DNA of 64,000 nt from Lacrimispora celerecrescens (GCF_000732605.1 NZ_JPME01000010.1:310036-374035), one strand, 5' to 3'. Numbered from the stretch's first letter, positions 17,281 through 25,411 are shown. A program made the numbers and translations. Notes: a model not told the origin generated them from the sequence alone.

Positions 17281-18087
17281 TTATTCCTCCTTTCCCTTTC
17301 CCTTTTCCTGTCCATGCTTTTTGGACAGGGCCCGCCCCGTTTTACCGGGTGTAAAGGTATGTCCGCAGGACTCTTCTGTCGAAACCGTTTCCGGAACGCT
17401 CAACTTTTTTTCTAAATATACAAATAGCCGTTCAATAAAAATTGTCATAACCCAGTAGATGATAGCCAGAGAACAATATGCTTCAAAATACCGGTAGCTG
17501 TTTCCCGCAAGAATCTTACCCTGAGCCGTTATCTCAACAACCGAGCAGGTAAATGCAAGGGAGGTCCCTTTTACCAGGCTTATGAGGGAGTTTCCCAGGG
17601 AAGGGAGGGCTACTGTCACTGCCTGGGGAAACAGTACCCTGCGAAATATCTGGAACCCGTTCATTCCAAGGGCCTTGGCTGCCTCAACCTGCCCTTTTTC
17701 CACGGACTGTATGGCTGCCCGTATGGTTTCTGAATCAAAGGCAGATTGATTAAGCCCCAGGGCTACGATCGCAAAAATAATTGACGGGATTCCATTTACG
17801 TTATAAGAAGTTCCATTGTAAAAGTTATAATATTTCAAAGCGATAGGAATTCCAAAATACGTAAGATATAGCTGGACGATAATCGGGGTTCCCCGTACGA
17901 CCGAAACAAATAAAGTACATAATTGCCGCAGGATGGGAACATTGTGGATTTTTACCACAGCGATTAAAAGCCCTATCACCCACCCGATTATCAGGGCAAC
18001 TCCCGTCAGCTGCAGCGTTACAGGCAAGTATTTCAGCAATGCAGGAATTTCCGTGAACACCAGCCGCCAGTCAAATATTTTGCTCAT
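17281..18087 (-). CDS. Polar amino-acid ABC transporter permease
   Basis: A 268-residue HisMQ-type membrane permease with about five transmembrane helices and the EAA loop seen as QVEAAKALGMNGFQIFRRVL. The C-terminal tail is unusually long, charged and Lys/Gly-rich (KKHGQEKGKGKEE), trailing into the next gene's ribosome site. It forms the membrane channel for the ATPase and lipoprotein on either side. Confidence 0.9.
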   Translation of the reverse strand: MSKIFDWRLVFTEIPALLKYLPVTLQLTGVALIIGWVIGLLIAVVKIHNVPILRQLCTLFVSVVRGTPIIVQLYLTYFGIPIALKYYNFYNGTSYNVNGIPSIIFAIVALGLNQSAFDSETIRAAIQSVEKGQVEAAKALGMNGFQIFRRVLFPQAVTVALPSLGNSLISLVKGTSLAFTCSVVEITAQGKILAGNSYRYFEAYCSLAIIYWVMTIFIERLFVYLEKKLSVPETVSTEESCGHTFTPGKTGRALSKKHGQEKGKGKEE

Positions 18088-18105
18088 CTTGTTCCTCCGG
18101 TTTTA

Positions 18106-19035
18106 TTAATAAGATGGGGAGTAATCGGATCCAAACCATTTTAAGTTAATTTCCTTAGACGTTCCGTCCTCAATCACTTCATTTAACGCCTTGTCGATAT
18201 CCTCTACCAGTTTCTCATTCCCCTTGCTGACAATCAGATAGCTGAAGGGTTCTGCCATTAAGTCCTTTGAAAGGGTGTTGCTGATAGAAGCTCCTTCCAC
18301 ATTAAAGTTGAATTCTTTCTGATAATACTCGAACATTGGTTTATCCATTAACACGAAATCGTATTTCCCAGCTTCCACATCCTGAATCTGCAGCACAAGG
18401 TCTTCATCACTGTATTCGATTGCAATGGGGTTCTCGGCGTGAGTTGCGTTATAGTTTTCCAGGGCTGTGGTGATATTGATTCCCGCCGAGGAAATGGTCT
18501 TTAAGCCTGCAAGATCATCCCATGTCTCTATGCCTGCTGCCTTTTCATCGTTCTTTGCAAAGATGGCAACGTACTCATTGGCAAAGATCGGATCGGTAAA
18601 TAGATACTTTTCCTTCCTGCTCTCATTCTTTGCAAAATTATTTACACCGATCTGGTAACGGTCAGAATCCAGGCCTGCAAAAATTGAGGTAAAATCAGTT
18701 ACTTCGATTTCAAGCTTATATTGGGGGAGCCGGTCGAAAATAGCTTTGATCAGTTCAATGTTGTGACCGGTGAGCTGGTTGCTGCTGTCCACAAAAGTGA
18801 ACGGCTTTGGAGAACCGCCGGTTGCTGCATGAATGACTACCGGTTCTGTTGTGCCGGCCGCCTCACTGCTCTGCTCCTGTGCTGCCGGTGCTGCTGAACT
18901 CTCTGTCTTTGTTGTTTCCTCAGCTGCTTTGGTTACCGTTTGTTTGGTACTGCTCTTGCAGCCGGTCAGGGCTCCTAATACGGCCACTGCTGTAAGCACC
19001 CCCAGGATTGATTTTCCTGCAATTTTTTTCTTCAT
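18106..19035 (-). CDS. Amino-acid-binding lipoprotein of the ABC transporter
   Basis: A 309-residue extracellular binding protein. The ATG at 19035 has GAGGAG 8 bases ahead; the longer frame (19062) does not. The signal ends in the lipobox LTGC, followed by a Ser/Thr/Glu/Ala-rich linker (about residues 25-60), then a periplasmic-binding-protein type 2 fold (ATGGSPKPFTFVDSSNQLTG; ITDFTSIFAGLDSDRYQIGVNN). The fold belongs to the cystine/polar amino acid group. It should capture the substrate outside the membrane. Confidence 0.88.
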   Translation of the reverse strand: MKKKIAGKSILGVLTAVAVLGALTGCKSSTKQTVTKAAEETTKTESSAAPAAQEQSSEAAGTTEPVVIHAATGGSPKPFTFVDSSNQLTGHNIELIKAIFDRLPQYKLEIEVTDFTSIFAGLDSDRYQIGVNNFAKNESRKEKYLFTDPIFANEYVAIFAKNDEKAAGIETWDDLAGLKTISSAGINITTALENYNATHAENPIAIEYSDEDLVLQIQDVEAGKYDFVLMDKPMFEYYQKEFNFNVEGASISNTLSKDLMAEPFSYLIVSKGNEKLVEDIDKALNEVIEDGTSKEINLKWFGSDYSPSY

Positions 19036-19109
19036 AATTTTCTCTCCTCTTTTATCAATCATTTCCTTGATTTCAGTTATCTCCTTCCTGTTACCGGACG
19101 GAGTCTATG

Positions 19110-19934
19110 CTATTGCAATTCCTGGGGAACAAACCACAAGCCTGAGTTGTTCTTTTTCATATACTCTTTCAATTCGTCTGAGTGATAAGCAGCTGCGATG
19201 TCCTTTGCCCATTTTGTATCTTTGTTCTCTTCTTTTACAACCACCTGTAAAATCAGATGATCCAAAATATCTTCTTGTAAAATGGCGGTAGATGGATCGA
19301 TGCCTGCATTATAAACAATGCTTCCTGTGATCACTGCAAAATCAAAATCATCCAGAGCAGGAGGGATATTTAACGAATCCATTTCCACAAAATTGATGTT
19401 GTACGTGTTTTCAATGATGTCGGATTGTTTTACCGACTCAAGGGGAACATCCGGGTTAAGCTTAATCCAGCCGGCCTTTTGAAGAAGGGCATAAGCACGT
19501 GCCGTATTCGATGCATCATTTGGCACTGCAACGATCGCGCCATCCGCTATCGCATCCAATGAGGTATGCTTTGCAGAAAACAGTCCGGCGGGAACGGTGG
19601 GGATGGGGGAGATGGGAACAAGGTTTCCATTTTGCTTGTTGTTGAAATTTTCGGCATAAGCAGTATGCTGTTCCACGTTAAAGTCAATTTCACCTTCATT
19701 CAACGCGGTATCATTCTGCAAAAGGTCTGAAAAATCAACCACTTCCAGCTTATACCCCTGTTTTTCCAAGATGGGCTTTACTGCTTCTTCAAATAATACC
19801 GTATAGGGTCCTGCAGCCTTGCCGTATTTCAATGTTTTTTTGTCCTGGCCCAGCTTGCTTCCGTTATTGGCTGAGCAGCCGGCAACAGTGACGGCAAGTA
19901 ATGCAGCGATGATAATGAATCCAATTTTTTTCAT
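19110..19934 (-). CDS. metQ: Methionine-type binding lipoprotein (MetQ/NlpA family)
   Basis: A 274-residue lipoprotein with lipobox VAGC (Cys20). It has the NlpA-family core: a GxAAGPY start, a VEVVDFSD-like strand, NVEQHTAYAENFN, and VAVPNDASNTARAYALLQ. This last motif is highly conserved in MetQ. It delivers methionine, or related sulfur amino acids and their derivatives, to MetNI. It lies 14 bases after metI in the operon. Confidence 0.9.
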   Translation of the reverse strand: MKKIGFIIIAALLAVTVAGCSANNGSKLGQDKKTLKYGKAAGPYTVLFEEAVKPILEKQGYKLEVVDFSDLLQNDTALNEGEIDFNVEQHTAYAENFNNKQNGNLVPISPIPTVPAGLFSAKHTSLDAIADGAIVAVPNDASNTARAYALLQKAGWIKLNPDVPLESVKQSDIIENTYNINFVEMDSLNIPPALDDFDFAVITGSIVYNAGIDPSTAILQEDILDHLILQVVVKEENKDTKWAKDIAAAYHSDELKEYMKKNNSGLWFVPQELQ

Positions 19935-19948
19935 AATTAGTTCCTCCT

Positions 19949-20617
19949 CTATTCACGTGATCTGACACGTTTTGATAAATAATTTCCAAGCCCTTGAATC
20001 AGCTGAACAAACACGATCAATACGATTACGGTCGCAACCATTAAGGGAGTGTTAAATTGCTGATACCCATAGGTCAATGCCAGGTTGCCAACACCGCCTC
20101 CGCCTATGGCTCCCGCCATGGCGGTTGCACCAAGGAGACCGATGGTACCTGTGGTCAGGGATAAGATCAGCGAGCCCAATGCTTCCGGCAGCAAAAAGTG
20201 CCAAATGACCTGCACCGGAGTTGCCCCCATGGCCTCTGCCGCTTCAATGATTCCCTTATCAACCTCCAGCAGCGAGCTTTCTACCAGGCGGGAAAGAAAT
20301 GGCGTAATGTAAAACACCAGTGAAACCAAAGCGGCCTGGGTGCCGATCCGGGTACCCACAATGATTTTTGTTAAAGGCATAATAGCCACCAGCAAAATAA
20401 TATAGGGCACGGAGCGCACGATGTTAATGGTGTAATTGATCAGGGTATAGACGACTTTGTTTTGCAGGATACCACCCTTACGCGTAATGGTAAGTAATAT
20501 ACCGAGGGGAATCCCAAGAAGTGATCCCAGCACCAGCCCCCAGAACAGCATATAAACGGTCTGGCCGGCAGCAATTACCATCTGTTCGCTTGTAATGCCT
20601 AAATATTGCTCAATCAT
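19949..20617 (-). CDS. metI: Methionine-type ABC transporter permease MetI
   Basis: A 222-residue permease with five membrane segments and the MetI EAA loop (EAAEAMGATPVQVIWHFLLPEA). It overlaps the end of metN by eight bases, indicating translational coupling. It pairs with MetN and MetQ on either side. Confidence 0.92.
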   Translation of the reverse strand: MIEQYLGITSEQMVIAAGQTVYMLFWGLVLGSLLGIPLGILLTITRKGGILQNKVVYTLINYTINIVRSVPYIILLVAIMPLTKIIVGTRIGTQAALVSLVFYITPFLSRLVESSLLEVDKGIIEAAEAMGATPVQVIWHFLLPEALGSLILSLTTGTIGLLGATAMAGAIGGGGVGNLALTYGYQQFNTPLMVATVIVLIVFVQLIQGLGNYLSKRVRSRE

Positions 20618-21659
20618 TGCGATCCTCCTCTCCCCCGGTCAAATGTAAGACTTCCACATAGACTCCGGAATCTTCAATAAATTGCTGTACCTCGTCAAGC
20701 CTTTGAGCGGAACCAAACACCTGCACAATCATAACGCTGAACACAACTCCCTGAAGTTCACAAACAGTGGCAAACAATATGCTGTTTTCCATGTGGTATT
20801 CTGCGCTTATGCGGTACAACAGAGGTTTTCCGGCAATATTTCCTTGAAAACGCAGTCGGAAGATCCGGTTCTCCCCCTGATATTCAAGAATTTCCCGGGC
20901 AAGGCTCCCTGGTATGCTGTCGTCAATTACGGTCTTTACAAAACTCCTGGTGATTTTATGCTGTGGATTACCGAATACTTGAAGCACCGTTCCCTGCTCT
21001 AACACCCTGCCGTTATCCATAACCGCTACTTTGTTACATATATCACAAATAACGTGCATTTCATGAGTGATCAGGAGAATCGTAACATTTAGCTCCCTGT
21101 TTATTTTTTTCAATAGCTCCAGAATAGAATCCGTGGTCTTAGGATCCAAAGCACTTGTAGCCTCGTCGCAAAGTAAGATGCTGGGATTTGTGGCAAGGGC
21201 GCGGGCTATGCCGACCCTTTGTTTTTGACCGCCTGAAAGCTTTGATACATTGGTGTGGATTTTATCCTCAAGTTCTACAAAATGCAAGAGCTCTTTTACC
21301 CGCTTATCTATGTCCTTTTTCGGCACTTTGTTTAATACCAGAGGCGCCGCTACGTTCTGAAAAACAGATTTGGACTGCAGCAGATTAAATTGCTGGAAAA
21401 TCATGCCGATATTCTTTCTCAGCATTCGTAAGTCCGGTTTTGACAGGGTGGTGATGTCCGTGCCATCAACCAGCACCCGTCCTTCTGAAGGGCGTTCCAA
21501 TAAATTTACCAGACGTACCAGGGTTGATTTACCTGCTCCGCTGAAGCCTATCACTCCGAAAATATCGCCCTTTTCAACCGTAAGGCTGACCTGCCGCAGG
21601 GCATGAACTTCACCAGAAGCAGAATCAAACCGTTTACTTACGTTTTGAATTTCAATCAT
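20610..21659 (-). CDS. metN: Methionine-type ABC transporter ATPase MetN
   Basis: A 349-residue ATPase: Walker A GFSGAGKST, signature LSGGQKQRVGIARA, Walker B LLCDEATSALDP. A C-terminal NIL domain (about 265-340) is the regulatory methionine-sensing part found in MetN. It overlaps the M20 gene's stop by eight bases. A second importer in the same operon suggests that both disulfide/polar and thioether compounds are taken up. Confidence 0.93.
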   Translation of the reverse strand: MIEIQNVSKRFDSASGEVHALRQVSLTVEKGDIFGVIGFSGAGKSTLVRLVNLLERPSEGRVLVDGTDITTLSKPDLRMLRKNIGMIFQQFNLLQSKSVFQNVAAPLVLNKVPKKDIDKRVKELLHFVELEDKIHTNVSKLSGGQKQRVGIARALATNPSILLCDEATSALDPKTTDSILELLKKINRELNVTILLITHEMHVICDICNKVAVMDNGRVLEQGTVLQVFGNPQHKITRSFVKTVIDDSIPGSLAREILEYQGENRIFRLRFQGNIAGKPLLYRISAEYHMENSILFATVCELQGVVFSVMIVQVFGSAQRLDEVQQFIEDSGVYVEVLHLTGGEEDRND

Positions 21660-22833
21660 CAGATGCCTCCTCCTGCGCAGGAATCAATTCACCGCTTTTT
21701 ATGGCAAAAAGAGTTTTTTGTGCTAAAGCTGCAAAATAATCGATGGCCGGCTTCAATGCATTGGTGTCAACTTGAAATTTCGGGTGGTGGTTGGGATAGG
21801 ACTCACCGGTTCCTATGCGAATGAAAAATCCTGGTATCTTTTCCTGATAAAAGGCAAAGTCTTCTCCGCCGAGAGACGGGGAAGAAGTTTTGACCTTCAG
21901 TCCCTGTTCTTTTGCAACGGCTGCAGCAACAGGCTCAAAACACGGGGCATTATTTGTGGCAGGAGGCCCTGCAAGCCATTCAATTTCTGCTTCTGCCCCC
22001 TGTGACAATGCAATATGCTGAACCAGCGTCCGGAAGCGTTCTTCGATCAACCGTCGATTGTGTCTGCCCATGGTGCGTACCGTTCCTTCAAGCTCTGCTG
22101 TCTGTGGGATAACATTCCATGTGTTTCCCACCGTAACACGGGTTATGCTGAGCAGGCCCTGAGAAAACGGATCAATGTTACGGCTGACGATGCTTTGGGC
22201 AAGGGTTACAATCTGTGAGGCGGTAAGTACAGGATCAATTCCGTCCTGAGGATGAGCCGCATGAGTGCCCTTTCCCGTAAGCCTGACTGTAAACCTGTCA
22301 ACAGCGGCAGTCACACTTCCGGAAACAATTCCTACGGTTCCAACCGGGAGTGTGATATCGGTATGCAGGCCGTAGATCCCGTCAACATCATCAAGAACCT
22401 TTGTTTTGATTACTTCCATGGCACCGACAGAGGATTCCTCGGCGGGCTGGAACAGGATTTTCACCGTTCCGTGCAAATGTTCCTGCTGCTCCTGTAATTC
22501 TTTTGCCACATACAGCATAACTGTGGTATGAAAGTCGTGACCGCAGGCGTGCATCTTTCCAGTTATGGCAGATGAATAGGATAATTCGGTTTCTTCCTGT
22601 ACAGGCAGTGCGTCGATATCGCAGCGCAGTGCGATCACAGGTCCGTCGTGTGCACCTTGTATTTCTGCTACCAATCCTGTTTTTAAATCCAAATCCAGAA
22701 TACGGACATTGTAATATTCTAAAAACTCACGAATTCGACCAGTTGTCTCGTATTCTTCAAAGGATAGTTCGGGATTTTGGTGAAACCAATGAAAGGTTTC
22801 TGTAACCTGGTTATAAAACGTAGAATCAGACAT
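21652..22833 (-). CDS. M20-family amidohydrolase / N-acyl-amino-acid deacylase (YxeP/SndB-like)
   Basis: A 393-residue M20D amidohydrolase of the HipO/YxeP group. The metal-binding ACGHDFH (Cys97, His99), the catalytic pair AEE (Glu132/133), and HTD and HAAHP histidines are all present, with SLGGEDFAFYQEKIPG near the end. Close Bacillus relatives (SndA/SndB) remove the acetyl group from N-acetylcysteine after S-conjugate cleavage. Here it is the second gene of the operon, next to GST-like paralogue 4, so the same deacetylation step is the best guess. Confidence 0.87.
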   Translation of the reverse strand: MSDSTFYNQVTETFHWFHQNPELSFEEYETTGRIREFLEYYNVRILDLDLKTGLVAEIQGAHDGPVIALRCDIDALPVQEETELSYSSAITGKMHACGHDFHTTVMLYVAKELQEQQEHLHGTVKILFQPAEESSVGAMEVIKTKVLDDVDGIYGLHTDITLPVGTVGIVSGSVTAAVDRFTVRLTGKGTHAAHPQDGIDPVLTASQIVTLAQSIVSRNIDPFSQGLLSITRVTVGNTWNVIPQTAELEGTVRTMGRHNRRLIEERFRTLVQHIALSQGAEAEIEWLAGPPATNNAPCFEPVAAAVAKEQGLKVKTSSPSLGGEDFAFYQEKIPGFFIRIGTGESYPNHHPKFQVDTNALKPAIDYFAALAQKTLFAIKSGELIPAQEEASDD

Positions 22834-22850
22834 GAATGCTCCAGCCTTTC

Positions 22851-23831
22851 CTATATTCTCTTACCGAATTTTTCATCCCTGTTATTCGGTTCATCCCAGA
22901 TGGAAACATCCGGTCCCAGGGGAAGAATGTTATATGGATTGTGTCCATGGCTTCCCAGGAGATATCCCCTCTTTATGGAATCAAAATCCGTGGCTTCTTT
23001 AAATGCCGGAATCGTATACAAGTCCTTTGCATAATTCCACAGATTATCAAAATCAGCAATGCGGTTCCTGTTTGTCTTATGGCTGAAATAATAAGCCACA
23101 TCAAACCGGGCAAGGGTTACGTACAACCGAATATCAGAATCCGTGAGCCGGTCTCCGAACAGATATCTCCCCTTTGAAAGCCGCTCTTCCAGCCAGTCAA
23201 GCCTTTGAAACAGCACATCATACGCAGCTTCATATTCCTTTTGGGACTGGGCAAACCCTGCTTTGTATACCCCGTTGTTTACTTCATGGAATAATATCAC
23301 ATTGAGCTCATCGATTTCCGTTCTTAAGTCCTCGGGATACAGGTCCGGTACACCAGGCTTATGAAATGGTTTCCATGCAGTCTCCCAATAATTTGTTAAA
23401 CGATGATAATCGTTGTTGACCACCTTTCTGGTCTTTAAATCTACTACAGTGGGAACGGTTGCCCTTCCTTCATATTCCGGATCCGTGGCTGCATAAATTT
23501 CCGGAAGATAGCGGATTTTAAGGACTGGATCCACACCCCCCTCGTCAAGGGAAAATTCCCAGCCGTTTTCTGTTCTTACGGGACTTACCTTGCCGACACT
23601 GATCGCATCTTCCAGCCCCAGAAGCTTTAGGGCAATGACCTGTCTCGTGGCCCACGGGCAAAGGGGCGTCCATATGAGCCGATACCGTCCGGCTTCCACT
23701 GGAAGTTCTCCTTCCCCTTCTCCAAAAGGTGTGACAAAATGGTTATCCTGCCTTACAAAGGCTCCTGTTTCAGATACTTCGTGGGTATCTTCCGTGGTCG
23801 CTACCTTTCCAAATCTCTCTTCTATTGCCAT
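22851..23831 (-). CDS. Glutathionyl-hydroquinone-reductase-like protein (Xi-class GST), paralogue 4
   Basis: A 326-residue family member with active site CPWATR (Cys58), where the His of CPWAHR is Thr. GRYRLIWTPL precedes it, and LTDSDIRLYVTLARFDVAYY lies in the helical domain. I start at the ATG at 23831, preceded by GAAGGAAG; an upstream in-frame TTG at 23864 would lie in the terminator's U-tract region. It is the first structural gene of the 13-gene operon and stands directly behind the Cys-rich leader and its terminator, so it is the gene most directly controlled by cysteine supply. Confidence 0.85.
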   Translation of the reverse strand: MAIEERFGKVATTEDTHEVSETGAFVRQDNHFVTPFGEGEGELPVEAGRYRLIWTPLCPWATRQVIALKLLGLEDAISVGKVSPVRTENGWEFSLDEGGVDPVLKIRYLPEIYAATDPEYEGRATVPTVVDLKTRKVVNNDYHRLTNYWETAWKPFHKPGVPDLYPEDLRTEIDELNVILFHEVNNGVYKAGFAQSQKEYEAAYDVLFQRLDWLEERLSKGRYLFGDRLTDSDIRLYVTLARFDVAYYFSHKTNRNRIADFDNLWNYAKDLYTIPAFKEATDFDSIKRGYLLGSHGHNPYNILPLGPDVSIWDEPNNRDEKFGKRI

Positions 23832-23862
23832 ATTTTCTTCCTTCTCTCCTAAATTTGAGTAC

Positions 23863-23891
23863 AAAAAAAGCAGATGCCCTCTGACACCTGC
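23863..23891 (-). terminator. Attenuator-type intrinsic terminator before the GST/ABC operon
   Basis: On the minus strand GCAGGTGT pairs with GCATCTGC around the loop CAGAGG (23870-23891), followed by seven T. It lies between the leader peptide stop (23895) and the first structural gene (ATG at 23831), where a conditional terminator is expected. A short ACCTG within the leader (codons 21-23) could pair with CAGGT of the 5' arm as an antiterminator. Confidence 0.8.
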
Positions 23892-23894
23892 CTT

Positions 23895-23990
23895 CTATGC
23901 AGAATAGCCATGCACAGGAATTTCAGGTTTCAAGACACAAGTATAAAGACCATTTTTTACGCAATTACAGCAACAACACATCTTCAACAT
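23895..23990 (-). CDS. Cysteine-rich leader peptide (putative attenuator peptide) 1
   Basis: A 31-codon reading frame starting at the ATG at 23990, with AAAGGAG (23996-24002) at ideal spacing. It begins MLKMCCCCNC, so residues 5-8 and 10 are Cys, with another Cys at 18. The tail (KPEIPVHGYSA) is ordinary. Such a run of Cys codons, directly followed by an intrinsic terminator and then by cysteine-acquisition genes, is the classical layout of ribosome-stalling attenuation as in amino-acid biosynthetic leaders. A metal-binding mini-protein is an alternative, but a second unrelated leader with the same CCCC run stands before cysK. Confidence 0.75.
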   Translation of the reverse strand: MLKMCCCCNCVKNGLYTCVLKPEIPVHGYSA

Positions 23991-24030
23991 CTTAACTCCT
24001 TTCCCAGCATTCTTGTTTCTTTGTACTGAT

Positions 24031-24059
24031 ATCATACCATTCCTATAGGTTTTTGTATA
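24031..24059 (-). promoter_or_regulatory. Promoter and operator-like site of the leader-1 operon
   Basis: On the minus strand a -10 TATGAT (24031-24036) lies 17 bases after TATACA (24054-24059). Between them lies the palindrome CCTATAGG (24042-24049), within ACCTATAGGAATGGT. This resembles the ACCTAT...ATGGT / ATAGGT arrays before cysK and the Rrf2 gene. A repressor bound between -35 and -10 would block transcription. Confidence 0.5.
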
Positions 24060-24064
24060 ATATG

Positions 24065-24107
24065 AAAAAAATACAGCTGGTAATAAGATAATCTTATAAC
24101 CAGCTGT
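24065..24107 (-). terminator. Intrinsic terminator of cysK
   Basis: A long hairpin whose 17-base arms (24073-24089 and 24091-24107) are almost perfectly complementary, with an outer ACAGCTGG/CCAGCTGT core, followed on the minus strand by seven T. It separates cysK from the promoter of the following operon. Confidence 0.88.
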
Positions 24108-24144
24108 TTCTAAAACCACCAGTCATCTTATTTCATTGAAATAA

Positions 24145-25077
24145 TTAGCCGAATAAAGGAGTGGACAAATACCTGTCACCGGAATCTGGCAGCAAGACAA
24201 CGATCGTCTTTCCCTTGTTTTCCGGTCTTTCCGCCAACAGCTTTGCGGCTTTTAGTGCAGCACCGGAAGAGATTCCAACCAGAATTCCTTCGGATACTGC
24301 AAATGTCTTACCTTCCTTAAATGAATCCTCATTCTCAACGGTAATTATTTCATCGTAAATTCCGGTATCCAGGACTTCAGGTACAAAGCCTGCACCAATT
24401 CCCTGAATCTTGTGAGGTCCTGGCTTGCCTCCGGAGAGTACCGGACTGCTTGCCGGTTCAACCGCTACGATTTTGACTTCCGGTTTCTTTTCCTTTAAAT
24501 ATTGGCCTACACCTGTAATAGTTCCGCCTGTGCCAACACCAGCTACAAAAATATCCACTTCCCCAGCCGTCTGTTCCCAGATCTCCGGACCGGTGGTCTC
24601 CTTGTGCACTTTGGGATTTGCCTGGTTTACAAACTGTCCCAGGATAATAGAACCAGGTATGCTGGTCTTTAACTCCTCTGCTTTCTCAATGGCCCCCCTC
24701 ATGCCCTTTGCTCCCTCAGTCAGCTCCAGTTCCGCGCCATAGGCCTTTAATAAGTTTCTTCGCTCCACGCTCATGGTATCTGGGAGTGTCAGAATCGTCC
24801 GATAGCCTTTGGCTGCCGCAACGGCTGCCAAACCGATTCCGGTATTTCCTGAGGTCGGCTCAATAATGGTTGCACCAGGCTTTAAGATCCCTTTTTCTTC
24901 TGCATCCTCGATCATGGCAAGAGCAATTCTGTCTTTTACGGAACCGGCAGGATTTAAGTATTCCAGCTTAGCCAGAAGTGTAACGCCCTCGATTCCTTCC
25001 TTTGCACTGTATCGGTTTAATTTGAGTATCGGTGTTCCTCCAATGAGCTCCACTGCGCTTTCTTTAATTGTTCCCAT
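24145..25077 (-). CDS. cysK: Cysteine synthase A
   Basis: A 310-residue PLP enzyme making cysteine from O-acetylserine and sulfide. PLP is bound by Lys48 in NPAGSVKDR; the substrate loop TSGNTG is at 75-80, with [10 protein letters not shown] for the cofactor phosphate and SSGAAL late in the protein. It has its own Cys-rich leader peptide and terminator upstream and an Rrf2-type operator-like site, so its expression seems tied to cysteine supply in two ways. GGAGGT precedes the ATG. Confidence 0.95.
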   Translation of the reverse strand: MGTIKESAVELIGGTPILKLNRYSAKEGIEGVTLLAKLEYLNPAGSVKDRIALAMIEDAEEKGILKPGATIIEPTSGNTGIGLAAVAAAKGYRTILTLPDTMSVERRNLLKAYGAELELTEGAKGMRGAIEKAEELKTSIPGSIILGQFVNQANPKVHKETTGPEIWEQTAGEVDIFVAGVGTGGTITGVGQYLKEKKPEVKIVAVEPASSPVLSGGKPGPHKIQGIGAGFVPEVLDTGIYDEIITVENEDSFKEGKTFAVSEGILVGISSGAALKAAKLLAERPENKGKTIVVLLPDSGDRYLSTPLFG

Positions 25078-25126
25078 ATCCTTTACCTCCGTTTTATATG
25101 ATATTTAATAGTTTGTTAATTAAATG

Positions 25127-25160
25127 AAAAAAGAGCGGCTGCCTATTACGGCACCTGCTC
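25127..25160 (-). terminator. Attenuator-type intrinsic terminator before cysK
   Basis: On the minus strand GAGCAGGTGCC pairs with GGCAGCCGCTC (two mismatches) around GTAATA, then six T. It stands 64 bases after the leader-2 stop and 50 bases before the cysK start. Its 5' arm contains CAGGTG, which can alternatively pair with an upstream CATCCTG (25198-25204), giving a possible antiterminator. Confidence 0.78.
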
Positions 25161-25223
25161 CACAGTTCTGCTGAAAATATGGAAATTTCACATATTCCAG
25201 GATGTCAGGCATCATAATAAGCA

Positions 25224-25328
25224 TTACAACAAAGCTGTATCTCTATTCATACATACAGCCTGACAACAACAACATCTATTTTTATAAAATTCATGATTTC
25301 CTGCTACCTTAAATTCAAATTCCTTCAT
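25224..25328 (-). CDS. Cysteine-rich leader peptide (putative attenuator peptide) 2
   Basis: A 34-codon frame from the ATG at 25328 (GAGATGA 9 bases ahead). Residues 19-22 are four consecutive Cys (NRCCCCQAVC), with a fifth at 26. The N-terminal 18 residues have no similarity to leader 1, so the shared CCCC run is the selected part. The TGT-CAG-GC bases at the end of the Cys run (TGTCAGGC) are perfectly complementary to GCCTGACA 48 bases downstream, so a ribosome waiting on these codons would change the folding of the leader. It is too short and too oddly placed to be a conventional gene. Confidence 0.75.
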   Translation of the reverse strand: MKEFEFKVAGNHEFYKNRCCCCQAVCMNRDTALL

Positions 25329-25348
25329 ACTGATCATCTCTTTTCATT

Positions 25349-25367
25349 ACCTATATGTTTAATAGGT
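25349..25367 (-). promoter_or_regulatory. Operator-like inverted repeat of cysK
   Basis: The minus strand reads ACCTATTAAACATATAGGT, a 6-7-6 inverted repeat. It lies just downstream of the promoter's -10 and upstream of leader 2. It shares ACCTATT-n-AACAT with the site in front of the Rrf2 gene at 28755, so it is a good candidate for Rrf2 binding. Confidence 0.55.
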
Positions 25368-25382
25368 TTATATGTTATTATT

Positions 25383-25411
25383 ATATTAATACACGAAGAG
25401 AAATGTGTCAA
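25383..25411 (-). promoter_or_regulatory. cysK promoter
   Basis: On the minus strand TTGACA (25406-25411) is followed after 17 bases by TAATAT (25383-25388), a good sigma-A promoter. Transcription would run through the operator-like repeat, leader 2 and the attenuator. Confidence 0.65.
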
